From contig JAAEAF010003081.1 in NCBI GenBank assembly GCA_011037195.1, positions 82,436-146,435 on the forward strand: a stretch of 64,000 nucleotides of DNA. The letters are read 5' to 3'. Under the pieces are notes generated by a model, which saw only the letters and a program-made list of their open reading frames with translations, was not told the origin of the DNA and did no database searches. Source of the stretch: Triatoma infestans (taxonomy: Eukaryota; Arthropoda; Insecta; Hemiptera; Reduviidae). A program made the translations under genes and the position numbers. The stretch's first letter is position 1; each line of letters begins with the position of its first letter. This document shows, one piece after another, positions 20,284 through 29,248 of this stretch.

Positions 20284-23200
20284 ATGTGTGAGTCCATTCT
20301 TCAATGGAATATGCGGGGCTATATGAGTAATATGGAAGGGTTACGCCGATTGGTGGCGGAATACCGTCCATTAGGGTTGTGCCTCCAAGAAACAAAGATT
20401 CGCCCGGGGCAACTCATCCGGATCCCTGGGTACATCATATATAGTAAAGAGGTACAACCTGCCCCAGGTGGGAGGGCGCATGGTGGAGTGGCCGTGTGTG
20501 TGCGGGATAATATCTCGAGCATACGGCTACCCCTACAAAGTAATTTACAAGCCGTTGCCGTGCGCCTAGCCGCACCTCTGCAGATCACTTTAATTAGTAT
20601 TTACCTTCCAGACATATTTTGGCGGAAGAGTGATCTGGAGAATCTGCTCTCGCAGCTCCCCGCCCCGGTGTTGTTGATGGGAGACTTTAACTGTCACAAC
20701 ACCTGGTGGGGGTCAGCCAGAACTGACGCTCGGGGCAGAATTCTTGAGGAGATTATAGATAATGCTAACATGATGCTCCTCAACAATGGTGCGGCAACAC
20801 ACTTCAATGCACACTCAGGAGGTTTTAGTTCAATTGATCTGAGTGTGGCAACACCCACCGTTGCAGTTCGCTTGGAATGGACCACACTAGACGAACTATA
20901 TCATAGTGACCACTTTCCAATTCTAGTATCGAGCTCCATCTCCAGGTCAGATTTTGTGATACCATGGAGATACGACATCAAAAGAGCAAACTGGCCTGCT
21001 TATGCTTCCCGAGTGGTGACACCACCCCTTACAGGAGATGTCACCCTTGACACTAGTTTATTTACAAAGGCGTTGGCGGATGCATCCGAGGGTACTTTGC
21101 CGAGGGTAGGTGGGAGAGTCATAAGAACCCCCGTCCCCTGGTGGACCCCGGAATGCAAAGTTGCTAACAGGGAAAAAAAGCAGGCCCTAAATAGATTTAA
21201 AAGGTATCCGACGGAGGAAAATTTAATTAATTTTAAAAGACTAAGAGCCAGGGAGAGGCGTTTAATTAAGAAGTCAAAAAAGGAAACCCTCACCTCCTAT
21301 GTGTCAAAGATTTCTACATCATCGACATTGAGGGAGGTGTGGAATAAGATAAGAGCCCTCTCTGGGGGTCGTAGAACCCCGTCGATACCTGTTCTAAAAA
21401 TTAATGATGTCGTCATCACCGAGCCAGGAGAGGTGGCTGGAGCCTTTGCTGAACACTTTGCTCAAGTTTCCAGCTTACGGACTTACTCAGCAGAATTTCT
21501 CCAGCGAAAAGGTGATGTGGAGCTACAGCCACTCAACTTTGAGACCGCTATCTATGAAACTTACAACGAACCGCTGACCATCAAGGAGCTAGAAAATGCC
21601 TTAAATAAATGCAAAGATTCCGCTCCAGGGGTGGATGGAATCCCATATGATATGATTAAAAACTTAAATGAAACTGGGAAGGAAGGTCTTCTCAGATTGT
21701 ATAATAGCATATGGGAAACTGGCCAGTACCCTGATGGTTGGCGTGAAGCAATCATTGTACCGATCCCCAAAGAAGGAAAAGACCCAAGTGATCCCTCCAG
21801 TTACAGGCCCATTTCGTTGACCACCTGCTTGAGTAAGGTCCTCGAATCTATGATCAATTATAGATTAGTTTATGTATTAGAAACGAGAGGACTTTACAGC
21901 CAGTATCAAGCGGGATTTCGCAGATATCGCTCCACTTTGGATCAGGCGAGCCACCTTGAGATCTATGTGCAAAACGCATTCATGCGTAGGGAGCACGTGC
22001 TGGCCGTGTTTTTTGATCTCGAGAAGGCTTATGATACAACGTGGAGATATGCGATACTGCGGAAGTGTCACGAGTGGGGACTGAGAGGGAAACTGCCAAG
22101 GTTCCTTCGTAGCTTTTTAGAATCGCGAAGGTTCCGAGTGCGCCTTGGGTCGGTCCTTTCGGACCCACATGTCTTGCAAAATGGTATTCCTCAGGGATCG
22201 GTGCTAAGCGTAACTTTATTCACGATAGCGGTAAATAGTCTAGCAGAAGTCGTAGGAAATACTGTTCAAGTATCTTTATATGTAGACGATCTCGCCATTT
22301 ATTTATCAGGAACTGATCTCGGCGAGGTCGGCCAAACCCTACAACAAGCAATAGACAGAGTGGCTGACGAGGCTTCTAGGAGCGGATTTAGATTCTCTGA
22401 AATTAAGACGGTGTGCCTACATTTTTGTCGTTTAAGACAGGAGCATAGTCCTCCCACATTGTTTCTAACTGGCACACCTATTCAGTATAAAGAATGTATC
22501 CGTTTCCTTCGTCTCGTATTCGATACTAAATTAACCTGGCAGGATCATATAGATTATACCTACACAAAAGCAAGGAAAACCCTCGACGTCTTGAAATTTC
22601 TAGGAAGCTATAGATGGGGAACGGAACGGGGAATCTTAAAACGTATATTTATTACACTTACCCGTTCCAAACTTGAATATGGAGCCCCAGTTTATAGTTC
22701 TGCGCGCAAGTCACGCCTGAAACTACTAGATAAGGTTTACAATGAAGGTATTAGACTGTTCACAGGCGCCTTCCGAACTAGTCCTCTACAGAGCCTCTAT
22801 GTAGAGTCGGGGATGCTGCCTCCTCAACTTAGGAGAGAACAGCTCACCCTGACATACATCGCTGGAATATGGGGAAAGAGTTTCCATAACTTATTTCCCG
22901 TCATATTCGAGAGCCCACATAATGAAGAGTTCTATCAACAGCGCTCGCGGACGCGACCGCTTGGAGTCAGAGCTAAGGAATTATTGGCAGCGGAGGGAAT
23001 TGAACTTGGGCCGGTGGTAGGTTGGGGCTTCGCGCCTTCTCCTCCCTGGTCATTACCCTCTGCAAGCGTCCGCATGGACCTGGCATTCCACAAAAAAGAG
23101 GAAACCCCTCCTGTCGTCTATAGACAAAAATTACTAGAAATTCTAAATATTTATTATGACTTCCGACCTATCTTTACAGATGGGTCGAAGATAGGCGACG

Positions 23201-23967
23201 GTGTGGGTAGCGCTGTGTACACGGAAGGAGTTACCCTTAGTTGGACACTTCCGCATTATGCAACCGTGTACACGGCGGAAATGTTTGCTATATGCCAGGC
23301 CATAGAATTAATCAAGAATAACAACTACAAAAAAGCGCTAATATTGACGGACTCATTAAGTGCATTAATGGCTCTCCGGGATCGATTCTCGACAGACCCA
23401 ATGGTCTTAGATATTTACAACTTATTGCTGCAGTTAAGCACACGTGGTCAAGGGGTTACGTTCGCCTGGGTGCCGGGCCACATTGGCGTGTCCGGTAATG
23501 AAAGGGCGGACGAGGTAGCCAAGCGAGCTGCCTCTACACAAACAGAAGAAATCCGACCCGTTCGTCCCACTGACCTACAAATATATATGAAACACATTAT
23601 TAATAGGAAATGGCAAAGTCAGTGGGACCGGATAAGCGAAAAGCTTAAAGATATTAAACCACGTGTGCGAAGTATTACAGTTGAGAATTTCCCGCGGCAT
23701 GACTCTGTGATCTTGACGAGGCTGAGGATTGGTCATACACGTGTGACCCATGGGCACCTCCTTATTGGCGGAAGAAGGCCGAGGTGCTCTCGATGCCGAG
23801 AAAGGCTAACGGTGGCGCACGTGTTGGAAGGGTGTCAGGCTCTGCGTACTCAGAGAGAAAGGGCAGGCCTGCCACATGACAAGCGCGCAATTCTACAAGA
23901 GGGTTCTCCTTATATAAAGAGGCTATTTGATTTTTTAAAGGATATTAATTTGTATAGGAATATCTAA
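20284..23967 (+). CDS. LINE ORF2: endonuclease, reverse transcriptase, RNase H
   Basis: 1227 codons, uninterrupted. The protein nicks target DNA and copies element RNA from the nick. The apurinic/apyrimidinic-type endonuclease occupies about 1-215 with N9 (ILQWN), E36 (LQETK), D134 and N136 (GDFN) and D209-H210 (SDH). The reverse transcriptase spans about 440-760: YRPISL, motif A FFDLEKAYD (D578), motif B GIPQGSVLS, motif C YVDD (666-669) and thumb block LVFDTKLTW. RNase H is at about 960-1085 with D966, E999, D1023, H1066 and D1076. The C-terminal knuckle is C1168-x2-C-x7-H-x4-C1184. All catalytic residues are present, so it may be active. A usual FLGL block before the thumb reads FLRL, a possible damaging change. 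The ATG at 20284 is preferred because the ILQWN motif begins three codons later; the ORF1 frame ends 387 bp upstream. Confidence 0.92.
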   Translation: MCESILQWNMRGYMSNMEGLRRLVAEYRPLGLCLQETKIRPGQLIRIPGYIIYSKEVQPAPGGRAHGGVAVCVRDNISSIRLPLQSNLQAVAVRLAAPLQITLISIYLPDIFWRKSDLENLLSQLPAPVLLMGDFNCHNTWWGSARTDARGRILEEIIDNANMMLLNNGAATHFNAHSGGFSSIDLSVATPTVAVRLEWTTLDELYHSDHFPILVSSSISRSDFVIPWRYDIKRANWPAYASRVVTPPLTGDVTLDTSLFTKALADASEGTLPRVGGRVIRTPVPWWTPECKVANREKKQALNRFKRYPTEENLINFKRLRARERRLIKKSKKETLTSYVSKISTSSTLREVWNKIRALSGGRRTPSIPVLKINDVVITEPGEVAGAFAEHFAQVSSLRTYSAEFLQRKGDVELQPLNFETAIYETYNEPLTIKELENALNKCKDSAPGVDGIPYDMIKNLNETGKEGLLRLYNSIWETGQYPDGWREAIIVPIPKEGKDPSDPSSYRPISLTTCLSKVLESMINYRLVYVLETRGLYSQYQAGFRRYRSTLDQASHLEIYVQNAFMRREHVLAVFFDLEKAYDTTWRYAILRKCHEWGLRGKLPRFLRSFLESRRFRVRLGSVLSDPHVLQNGIPQGSVLSVTLFTIAVNSLAEVVGNTVQVSLYVDDLAIYLSGTDLGEVGQTLQQAIDRVADEASRSGFRFSEIKTVCLHFCRLRQEHSPPTLFLTGTPIQYKECIRFLRLVFDTKLTWQDHIDYTYTKARKTLDVLKFLGSYRWGTERGILKRIFITLTRSKLEYGAPVYSSARKSRLKLLDKVYNEGIRLFTGAFRTSPLQSLYVESGMLPPQLRREQLTLTYIAGIWGKSFHNLFPVIFESPHNEEFYQQRSRTRPLGVRAKELLAAEGIELGPVVGWGFAPSPPWSLPSASVRMDLAFHKKEETPPVVYRQKLLEILNIYYDFRPIFTDGSKIGDGVGSAVYTEGVTLSWTLPHYATVYTAEMFAICQAIELIKNNNYKKALILTDSLSALMALRDRFSTDPMVLDIYNLLLQLSTRGQGVTFAWVPGHIGVSGNERADEVAKRAASTQTEEIRPVRPTDLQIYMKHIINRKWQSQWDRISEKLKDIKPRVRSITVENFPRHDSVILTRLRIGHTRVTHGHLLIGGRRPRCSRCRERLTVAHVLEGCQALRTQRERAGLPHDKRAILQEGSPYIKRLFDFLKDINLYRNI

Positions 23968-23997
23968 GTTAGCTAGGTTAGGTTAGGTTAATTAAAC

Positions 23998-24027
23998 TGG
24001 GTGAAGGAATATCGAGTACTTCACCCA
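23998..24027 (+). other. 3' UTR hairpin 1
   Basis: TGGGTGAAG (23998-24006) pairs perfectly with CTTCACCCA (24019-24027); the loop is GAATATCGAGTA. Confidence 0.85.
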
Positions 24028-24052
24028 ATTAGGTTAGTTCTTTTTTATGTTA

Positions 24053-24080
24053 GGGGAAAGGAATATCGAGTACTTTCCCC
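24053..24080 (+). other. 3' UTR hairpin 2
   Basis: GGGGAAAG (24053-24060) pairs with CTTTCCCC (24073-24080); the 12-nt loop is identical to that of hairpin 1 although the stem differs. Confidence 0.85.
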
Positions 24081-24100
24081 TCGTATGAATGTGTAAATTA

Positions 24101-24250
24101 GTGTGAATGTATTTATTAGTGCGATTGTATTTATTAGCGAGAATGTATTTATTGGCGTGAATGTATTTATTAGTGCGATTGTATTATTAGCGAGAATGTA
24201 TTTATTGGCGAGAATGCTTTTATATGTGACTGTATTTATTGGCGAGCATG
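24101..24250 (+). repeat. 18-bp tandem repeat in LINE 3' UTR
   Basis: About eight units related to GTGCGATTGTATTTATTA and GCGAGAATGTATTTATTG, alternating between the two variants; one unit is 17 bp and one is degenerate. Confidence 0.85.
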
Positions 24251-24284
24251 TTAGGGTGAATGTTTAGTTTAGGTTTTTATTTAG

Positions 24285-24319
24285 GGGTTGAAAGAAATTT
24301 TATAAAAGTATTTCAACCC
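24285..24319 (+). other. 3' UTR hairpin 3
   Basis: GGGTTGAAA (24285-24293) pairs with TTTCAACCC (24311-24319). The 17-nt loop starts GAA and ends AAAAGTA, resembling hairpins 1, 2 and 4. Confidence 0.8.
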
Positions 24320-24359
24320 TATTAGGTTTAGATTAACATTAGGATTAGTTCACTTAAGA

Positions 24360-24393
24360 GTGTGCAGGAATATTTGTTAAAAGTACTGCACAC
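24360..24393 (+). other. 3' UTR hairpin 4
   Basis: GTGTGCAG (24360-24367) pairs with CTGCACAC (24386-24393). The loop GAATATTTGTTAAAAGTA keeps the GAATAT start and AGTA end of the other hairpins. Confidence 0.85.
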
Positions 24394-24617
24394 CTAAAAT
24401 AGAATAGTTTACAGCAAGCAAATAGCCTCTTTAGGATAGGTTACATAGATTTTTCAGGATAGTTTCTTGCTTATATTACATAAAATTCGTTGTTTATCTG
24501 CATGCAAGAATTCCACATTTAAATGATACAAATAGATCGAGAATTGTCATATTAATTAATTATATATATAACTGTTAATATATAATATTTATATTTAAAT
24601 AAGATTTAATAAAAAAG

Positions 24618-24772
24618 GGATGACACAACAAGAAATCCACACTCCCCCTCGTCGACATGCTTGATGAAATAAGAGGGGATGTGTGGTACTATATTCAATA
24701 ACCCTGGGCTCCTCATGCCTTGCAAGACAAGGCATTGATCTGGACGCCACAAAGGTTGAATATGTGTCATCC
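24618..24772 (+). other. multi-helix RNA domain near LINE 3' end
   Basis: Closing stem GGATGACACA (24618-24627) with TGTGTCATCC (24763-24772). Inside are two arms: CCACACTCCCC (24637-24647) with GGGGATGTGTGG (24675-24686, one bulge), and ATTCAA (24693-24698) with TTGAAT (24756-24761) enclosing ATGCCTTG (24715-24722) with CAAGGCAT (24728-24735). This makes a three-way junction. An A6 run just upstream leaves open that this domain is a separate inserted element, but it ends in the same terminal hairpin and poly(A) as expected for a LINE 3' end. Confidence 0.65.
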
Positions 24773-24811
24773 AAGCTCGTGCGGACCAGATGGAGAAGGA
24801 AACAAACTGAG

Positions 24812-24843
24812 GGGCGCTAATGACCTTAGAAGTTGATGCGCCC
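24812..24843 (+). other. terminal stem-loop shared with the SINE
   Basis: GGGCGC (24812-24817) pairs with GCGCCC (24838-24843) around a 20-nt loop TAATGACCTTAGAAGTTGAT. The SINE 3' end has the same arrangement with loop-side sequence CAATGACCATAGATGTTGA. Poly(A) follows at about 24847-24865. Confidence 0.8.
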
Positions 24844-24865
24844 AATAAAAAAAAAAAAAAAAAAA

Positions 24866-25290
24866 TAACATACATACAGAGACCTTTTTTTATACATAAC
24901 AGACATCACTGTTGTTTAAAATAATATTCATGTCAGAGGGGGCGGGGGGGTGTTGACAGGGTTTGCCTTCTTTTCTCAAAAATGTCGTTTTATCAGGTAT
25001 AGATTCTCCCATCCAATTTGTAAATGATGAAAGCCCTAAAGATCTAAGAAAATTATATGTAGGGAATGAGAATAAGGGTCAAGATCACTAGTCAATTTAC
25101 AGTAGAGAAAGTGGCGTTGTGACGTACGTTTCCACAACCAGATTTTTGTATTTAGCGAAAAAATGGGTTAACTGATTTTTATCTAATTGATCATTAAAGC
25201 TTAATCTCTCCAATATCTTTCTTATTTATATGCGGAAACCGTTAAACATTTGCATAGTATTAATTAAATAATTTCGTTTTGTAATATATG
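24866..25290. other. no gene seen
   Basis: Right flank of the LINE; includes a G-rich run near 24939-24952 and AT-rich sequence. No repeat or coding region recognised. Confidence 0.4.
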
Positions 25291-25294
25291 GAGC

Positions 25295-25964
25295 GTAATG
25301 ACACATGAAAGTCATAACAATGTCAAAGTGGTTCCACCCAGCTGCTATCTTCACAAAGGATGGCAGGAATAAAGGATAATTTATAACTAATGGCCTAGCC
25401 GGTCGCTGCCTTCAAGACAAGGCCACGGCGAAACAAACAAAACCAAGGGTCAATACTTCACATCAAAGCAAGCACCGATAAAGCTGGCCATTGACCTAAA
25501 TCACTGGTCACCGAACTAACCAAGGTCGCACAAGGTCGCACACTAGGACAGATGTCTTAGTGTGAGTGTTGCTAACGCTAATATAAACTTCGCCTCATTG
25601 GAAGAGGGGATTATTCTATACCAAGTACGTCAGTAGATTATTATATACGAGTACATCGTTATACGAGCAGCAGTTCCGCGTCCCTATACAGGTTTAACTT
25701 ATACTTATTTCCATAGTTGTGCATCTTAGTTTATTTATTTTAATCATTCTAAATTATTAGTTATTTATCTCCTATTTATTTCTAAGTATTTCTTGTTAAT
25801 AGTTACCATTACTCACGCTGAAATTATTGTACGAATACAGTCTATTTTTTTAAATTCAGTGTTAATAATTCGAGATCTAACTTCCAAAATCTCTAAACTA
25901 ACTTCCGCCTTCTTCAAGACATCTACTACATACCATAGGAATCACAATAAACGATTCCACTACA
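25295..25964 (+). mobile_element. solo LTR, family 1
   Basis: Flanked by GAGC at 25291-25294 and 25965-25968. Starts GTAATGACA, one terminal T short of the TGTAATG expected from its inverted end CATTACA, and ends ATTCCACTACA. ATATAAA near 25581 and AATAAA near 25947 fit promoter and polyadenylation positions. No internal region is attached, so the body was lost by LTR-LTR recombination. A 70-75 % similar copy (estimated by eye) is at 36895-37554. Confidence 0.85.
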
Positions 25965-25968
25965 GAGC

Positions 25969-26359
25969 CCTTACTAAAAGAAGGGCTTATTATGGACCAG
26001 TGGCTTTAATTTTGTCAGTACATTTTAAAATGAATTACCAGGATTAACTAGCAAAATCAGCAAAAACTTTGGAAAGGTTTTTCAGATTATAATAATTAAA
26101 TGACTAATGCATAATTATATTACAATGCACTCACTCTCTTCTTCGAGAACTTTTAAGGGGGAAAATAATCCTTTAAAATCATCAAATTTTTGATGGTTCC
26201 TGGAAATTATCATCAAATTTTCCCGTTAGGTTTCATGGAAATTTTAGATTGCAAACGAAACTATGCATCATCAAATCCTAATCCGCTTTGGCAATATTTT
26301 TGAAGTTATAAAAACTGAAGCACAAAAAAAGTCTAGTTATTATGTCAATAATTATAGTT

Positions 26360-26408
<49 letters not shown>

Positions 26409-27567
26409 GAAACATATTACGTAATTAAAAAACAATGTGGTTAAAATTTGTTTCTGCGCTAATAAAAAAAATTTTTGATAGTAACAAATTTTATAAGCAA
26501 TAAAATAAAATGAAAGAATAGATAAATGGTATGAGTTAGGAAGAATCGAAATAGAAGATTTTCGAAAATTCTTAGACGAGTTACAGAGTCTTTAGAATTT
26601 AGGTATATACTAAAAAAATATATTCTTAGCAAGAATAAATTTATCGGAAACTGCTTAATAGAAGAGCATTAATTATTTCATTAATTTTTCTATAACTTGG
26701 TCTTTAAAAAAATATTTCAATAAACTAATGCAAAAATGCTGGTAAATTAATTGAATAACAGAACCCCAAATTGTTATATAAAGTTAAAGTTTCTTCAAAC
26801 CATTTAATTTTTTTTTTTTTTTTAAGATCAAACTTTTTTATATTAACAGAATTATTAGATTTATCTATTAATTGCGGTTCAGATAAAGGGAAGACATTAA
26901 AAAAATAAAAAAATAAATAAAAGTAACAAAATAGAAATTTTTGATATGTAGAGATTTAAAAAACGATTGGTAGGATAAATAAAAAAGAAACTAAATCAAA
27001 TGGGCCAACAAACAATTTAGGCGACTTTTCATTTTTAATTTTCTTTTTTTTTATCTCACATATTTCATTCGTGAAAATGTGTTTTAGAGTGCATTCCAAT
27101 TGATGGCAAGCGTGAGATAGCGTTAAGAAAACAAAATAAAAGAAATACCTAGTATTTTTATAAATAAATTTCCTAAAAATGTAGTAGAATTCTACAACAG
27201 TTTTAACTATAATACACACACATATATACATGTGGCTAGAGAGAGAGAGATGGAGAGTGACTGAATGGTGCTGTATGGTTGGGTAGAGATTCAATTTAAA
27301 AACGGAAGGAGGTGTTGCCAGGCTGGCGGGCCAATGAGTAAAAGAATGGCACCCATAAGGCCTGTGTTTGTGCGGTAATGAAGAGGGACAAGTAGCAATC
27401 AATGTCGCTCACCGTTAGATATATGAGTCTTGACGTAACGTCTCCTGGGAGAAAGAGAGAGTGAGAGAGAAAATAAGAAAGATTAAGCGAAAGACAGAGA
27501 TAGGAGTGAGCGTGTGTGTGTGTATTATATATATATATATATATTCTACATTGTATGGCAGACTTAC
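25969..27567. other. AT-rich stretch, no gene seen
   Basis: A42 run at 26363-26404. Purine-rich GAGA tracts near 27239-27256 and 27448-27505, then (GT)n and (TA)n near 27512-27545. If the exon at 27568 is real, this would be the start of its downstream intron. Confidence 0.4.
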
Positions 27568-27691
27568 CTTCAAGTTGGGTCGCCGTAACAGTTGTAGACA
27601 GGAATAGGACGACCAGCATGGCTAGCCGCAAATTTGGTGGAGACATTACAACTGGTTCAGCTGAACATCAAGCCATTATAAACTCACTATC
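27568..27691 (-). CDS. candidate host exon encoding a signal peptide
   Basis: On the minus strand a pyrimidine-rich tract (TTTCTCTTTCTC...) ending TTACAG is followed by a 124-nt segment ending GAAG before GTAAGT, so both splice sites match consensus. The ATG at 27646 opens 26 codons plus one base: a short polar start (MSPPNLR), a hydrophobic core LAMLVVLFLSTTVTA and then TQLEG, a typical secretory signal with cleavage after Ala. The first 45 nt would be 5' UTR. The frame runs on past the donor through (TA)n/(CA)n repeats, which look intronic. The exon is phase 1 at its 3' end. The downstream exons are not identified and may lie outside the window, so the protein cannot be named. A chance open frame remains possible. 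Confidence 0.45.
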
Positions 27692-28349
27692 CTGTAACAT
27701 ATATATAGAGAAAGAGAAATTAGATTAGTTAGGAATTAATTTTAACATTAAATAAACATTAAAACTAAGACAAGATTAAACACTTCATAATTAGTAAGAG
27801 AACATTTTATGATTAATTAAATGTTTTTATATAATTTTCCTAAAAAAATGCTGCAATGAAAAGTGATAAGCATTTAAGCATATAGTTCTATACGAAGTTT
27901 AAAAAAAATTTTTTAGAACAATTTTTGAGAAAATCGCGAAAGATTGAAAAGCTAATCAGTAAAGTGTTGGCTCAGCAGTATGAGCATGGATTTTGTAACT
28001 GGGAGGTCACCAGTTCGAGTCCTATGTATAAATGCTAAATTTTATAAAATATTAATAGTAAAAGTTAATAGTATAGTATATGCTTCCCCCTCCGTCCAAG
28101 ATTACCTAATTTGGTAGTTGGGCGTTATGCTCGCATGAAAAAATAGGCAATTTTTACAAAAAAATATGAATTTTCTGGGTGTTCTGCGTGAACAGTAGCA
28201 TCATGCTTTCCTTTAAAATACCAGTTCAATATAATCTATGGTAAACGGAAGTATGACTTCACAGATTAGTTTTTGAGTATTTTTTTTTTTAATTTTGCTC
28301 AAAAAACGCTACAATGATTTTTTCTAGAAACTTGGAATGCTCGCTGCAC
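27692..28349. other. AT-rich DNA with a tRNA-like segment
   Basis: A fragment of the ACTTTCTC family is at about 27840-27965. At 27967-28030, TTGGCTCAGCAGTATGAGC and CAGTTCGAGTCC resemble tRNA A and B boxes, but no complete cloverleaf is obvious; a SINE or tRNA relic is likely. Confidence 0.4.
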
Positions 28350-28800
28350 ATATATTGCTAGTGTTTTTTGGGATTCCAAAGAGATTTTGTTATTTGACTA
28401 CCTGCAAAAGGGTCGAACATTTAATGGAGAAATCCTATGCAAATCTTCTTGACCAGGTAAATGAAAAAAATTAGAGAGAAAAGGCCTGGGTTGCAAAAGA
28501 AAAAAAAAATTCCTCTGTCACCCGGCCCACAAAGGCCCTTTGACGATGGGAAAATTGAGGGATTTGAAGTATGAATGGTTGTCGCCAGATTTGGTTCCCT
28601 CTGCCTTTCATCTATTCCCAAACTTTAAGAAATTTGAGGCTGGAAAACCTTTTAAATCCAATTAAGAGGTGATAGCAGCGGTAAATGGATATTTTGAAGA
28701 ACCTTCCAGAATCGCACTTCAGGGACGGAATCCAATTATTGGAGAAACGTTGGACAAAGTATACTGAACTAAAGAGTGACTTTACATTGAGAAATAATTG
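28350..28800 (+). pseudogene. mariner transposase, C-terminal two thirds
   Basis: Translations in shifting frames give ASVFWDSKEILLFDYLQKGR (catalytic D region), then NLLDQVNEK, KIREKRPGLQKKK, a damaged segment around HKGPLTMGKLRDLKYEWL, then SPDLVPSAFHLFPNFKKF and later EVIAAVNGYFEEP. These are the diagnostic blocks of mariner-family transposases, cut-and-paste DDD enzymes. At least two frameshifts and several stops are present, and the Asp of the expected HxDNAPxH block is lost. No terminal inverted repeats were identified. Dead copy. Confidence 0.85.
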
Positions 28801-29248
28801 CATTTTTAAAATAAATAAAAATTCATTTTCACTACTAAGCCGAGAACATTTCACTTTGCCCTACATTATCTTATCACTTTCGTTTGGAACGTTTATCCGA
28901 AATAATTGATTTTAGTGCTTGTTTTTTTTTTGGAGTGGGGTCTATTAGTTAGGTTTAAATTTAAATTGCACAAGCTTTGTTGGTTTTGAAAAAAAAAAAG
29001 CGCTCCTCTCAAGTCCGGTCAGATATACAAGTATAACCCCCAAACACCCTTTATATGGCCAGCTCAACTAAACATTTTAAATATACAATTTTAAAGAAGA
29101 TTTGTTAATTAAATTGTAATAATTAGAGTCTGTGAAAAAGCCTTGTGAGTGTTTCACACCAGATTGTATCAAGTTAACTCAAAACATGCAATTCTAGTGA
29201 AAACATCATTTCAAAAAATTGACCCTTCATTAGCTCCTCCTGCTCTAG
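28801..29248. other. no gene seen
   Basis: AT-rich flank of the mariner relic; a poly(T)/poly(A) pair near 28923 and 28990. No coding signal. Confidence 0.4.

Larger units (their letters stand above)
23968..24846 (+). other. LINE 3' UTR, highly structured
   Basis: Non-coding. In order it holds TTAGG-like words just after the stop codon, two hairpins with identical loops, an 18-bp tandem array, two related hairpins, an AT-rich spacer, a multi-helix domain and a terminal stem-loop. In LINEs the 3' UTR is the part recognised by the reverse transcriptase. Confidence 0.8.
17776..24865 (+). mobile_element. I-clade non-LTR retrotransposon, near-complete
   Basis: About 7.1 kb with the order 5' UTR, ORF1, ORF2, 3' UTR, poly(A). 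The I-clade call rests on a gag-like ORF1 with three zinc knuckles and an ORF2 that begins ILQWN and carries endonuclease, RT and RNase H domains. The left boundary is approximate: the SINE tail runs to about 17775 and a hairpin begins at 17782. No perfect target duplication was found between the left flank and the sequence after poly(A) at 24866, so deletion or recombination at one end is possible. ORF2 is uninterrupted, so the insertion is young; ORF1 is interrupted once. No LTRs. Confidence 0.9.

Noticed and set aside
24101..24250. CRISPR-like repeat-spacer array
   Set aside because: Units are contiguous 18-mers with no spacers inside a LINE 3' UTR of a eukaryotic element.
17760..24880. 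Target-site duplication of the I-clade LINE
   Set aside because: The left flank (ATAATAAACTATACA) and right flank (ATAACATACATACAG) are similar in composition but not identical repeats.
26363..26404. A42 run as a LINE or SINE tail
   Set aside because: No recognisable element sequence precedes it on either strand.
27296..27646. 116-codon minus-strand open frame taken as a single-exon gene
   Set aside because: Only the first 26 codons look like protein; beyond the GTAAGT the frame runs through (TA)n, (CA)n and GA-rich repeats.
27967..28030. Functional tRNA gene
   Set aside because: Box-like sequences are present but I could not form a complete cloverleaf; likely a relic.
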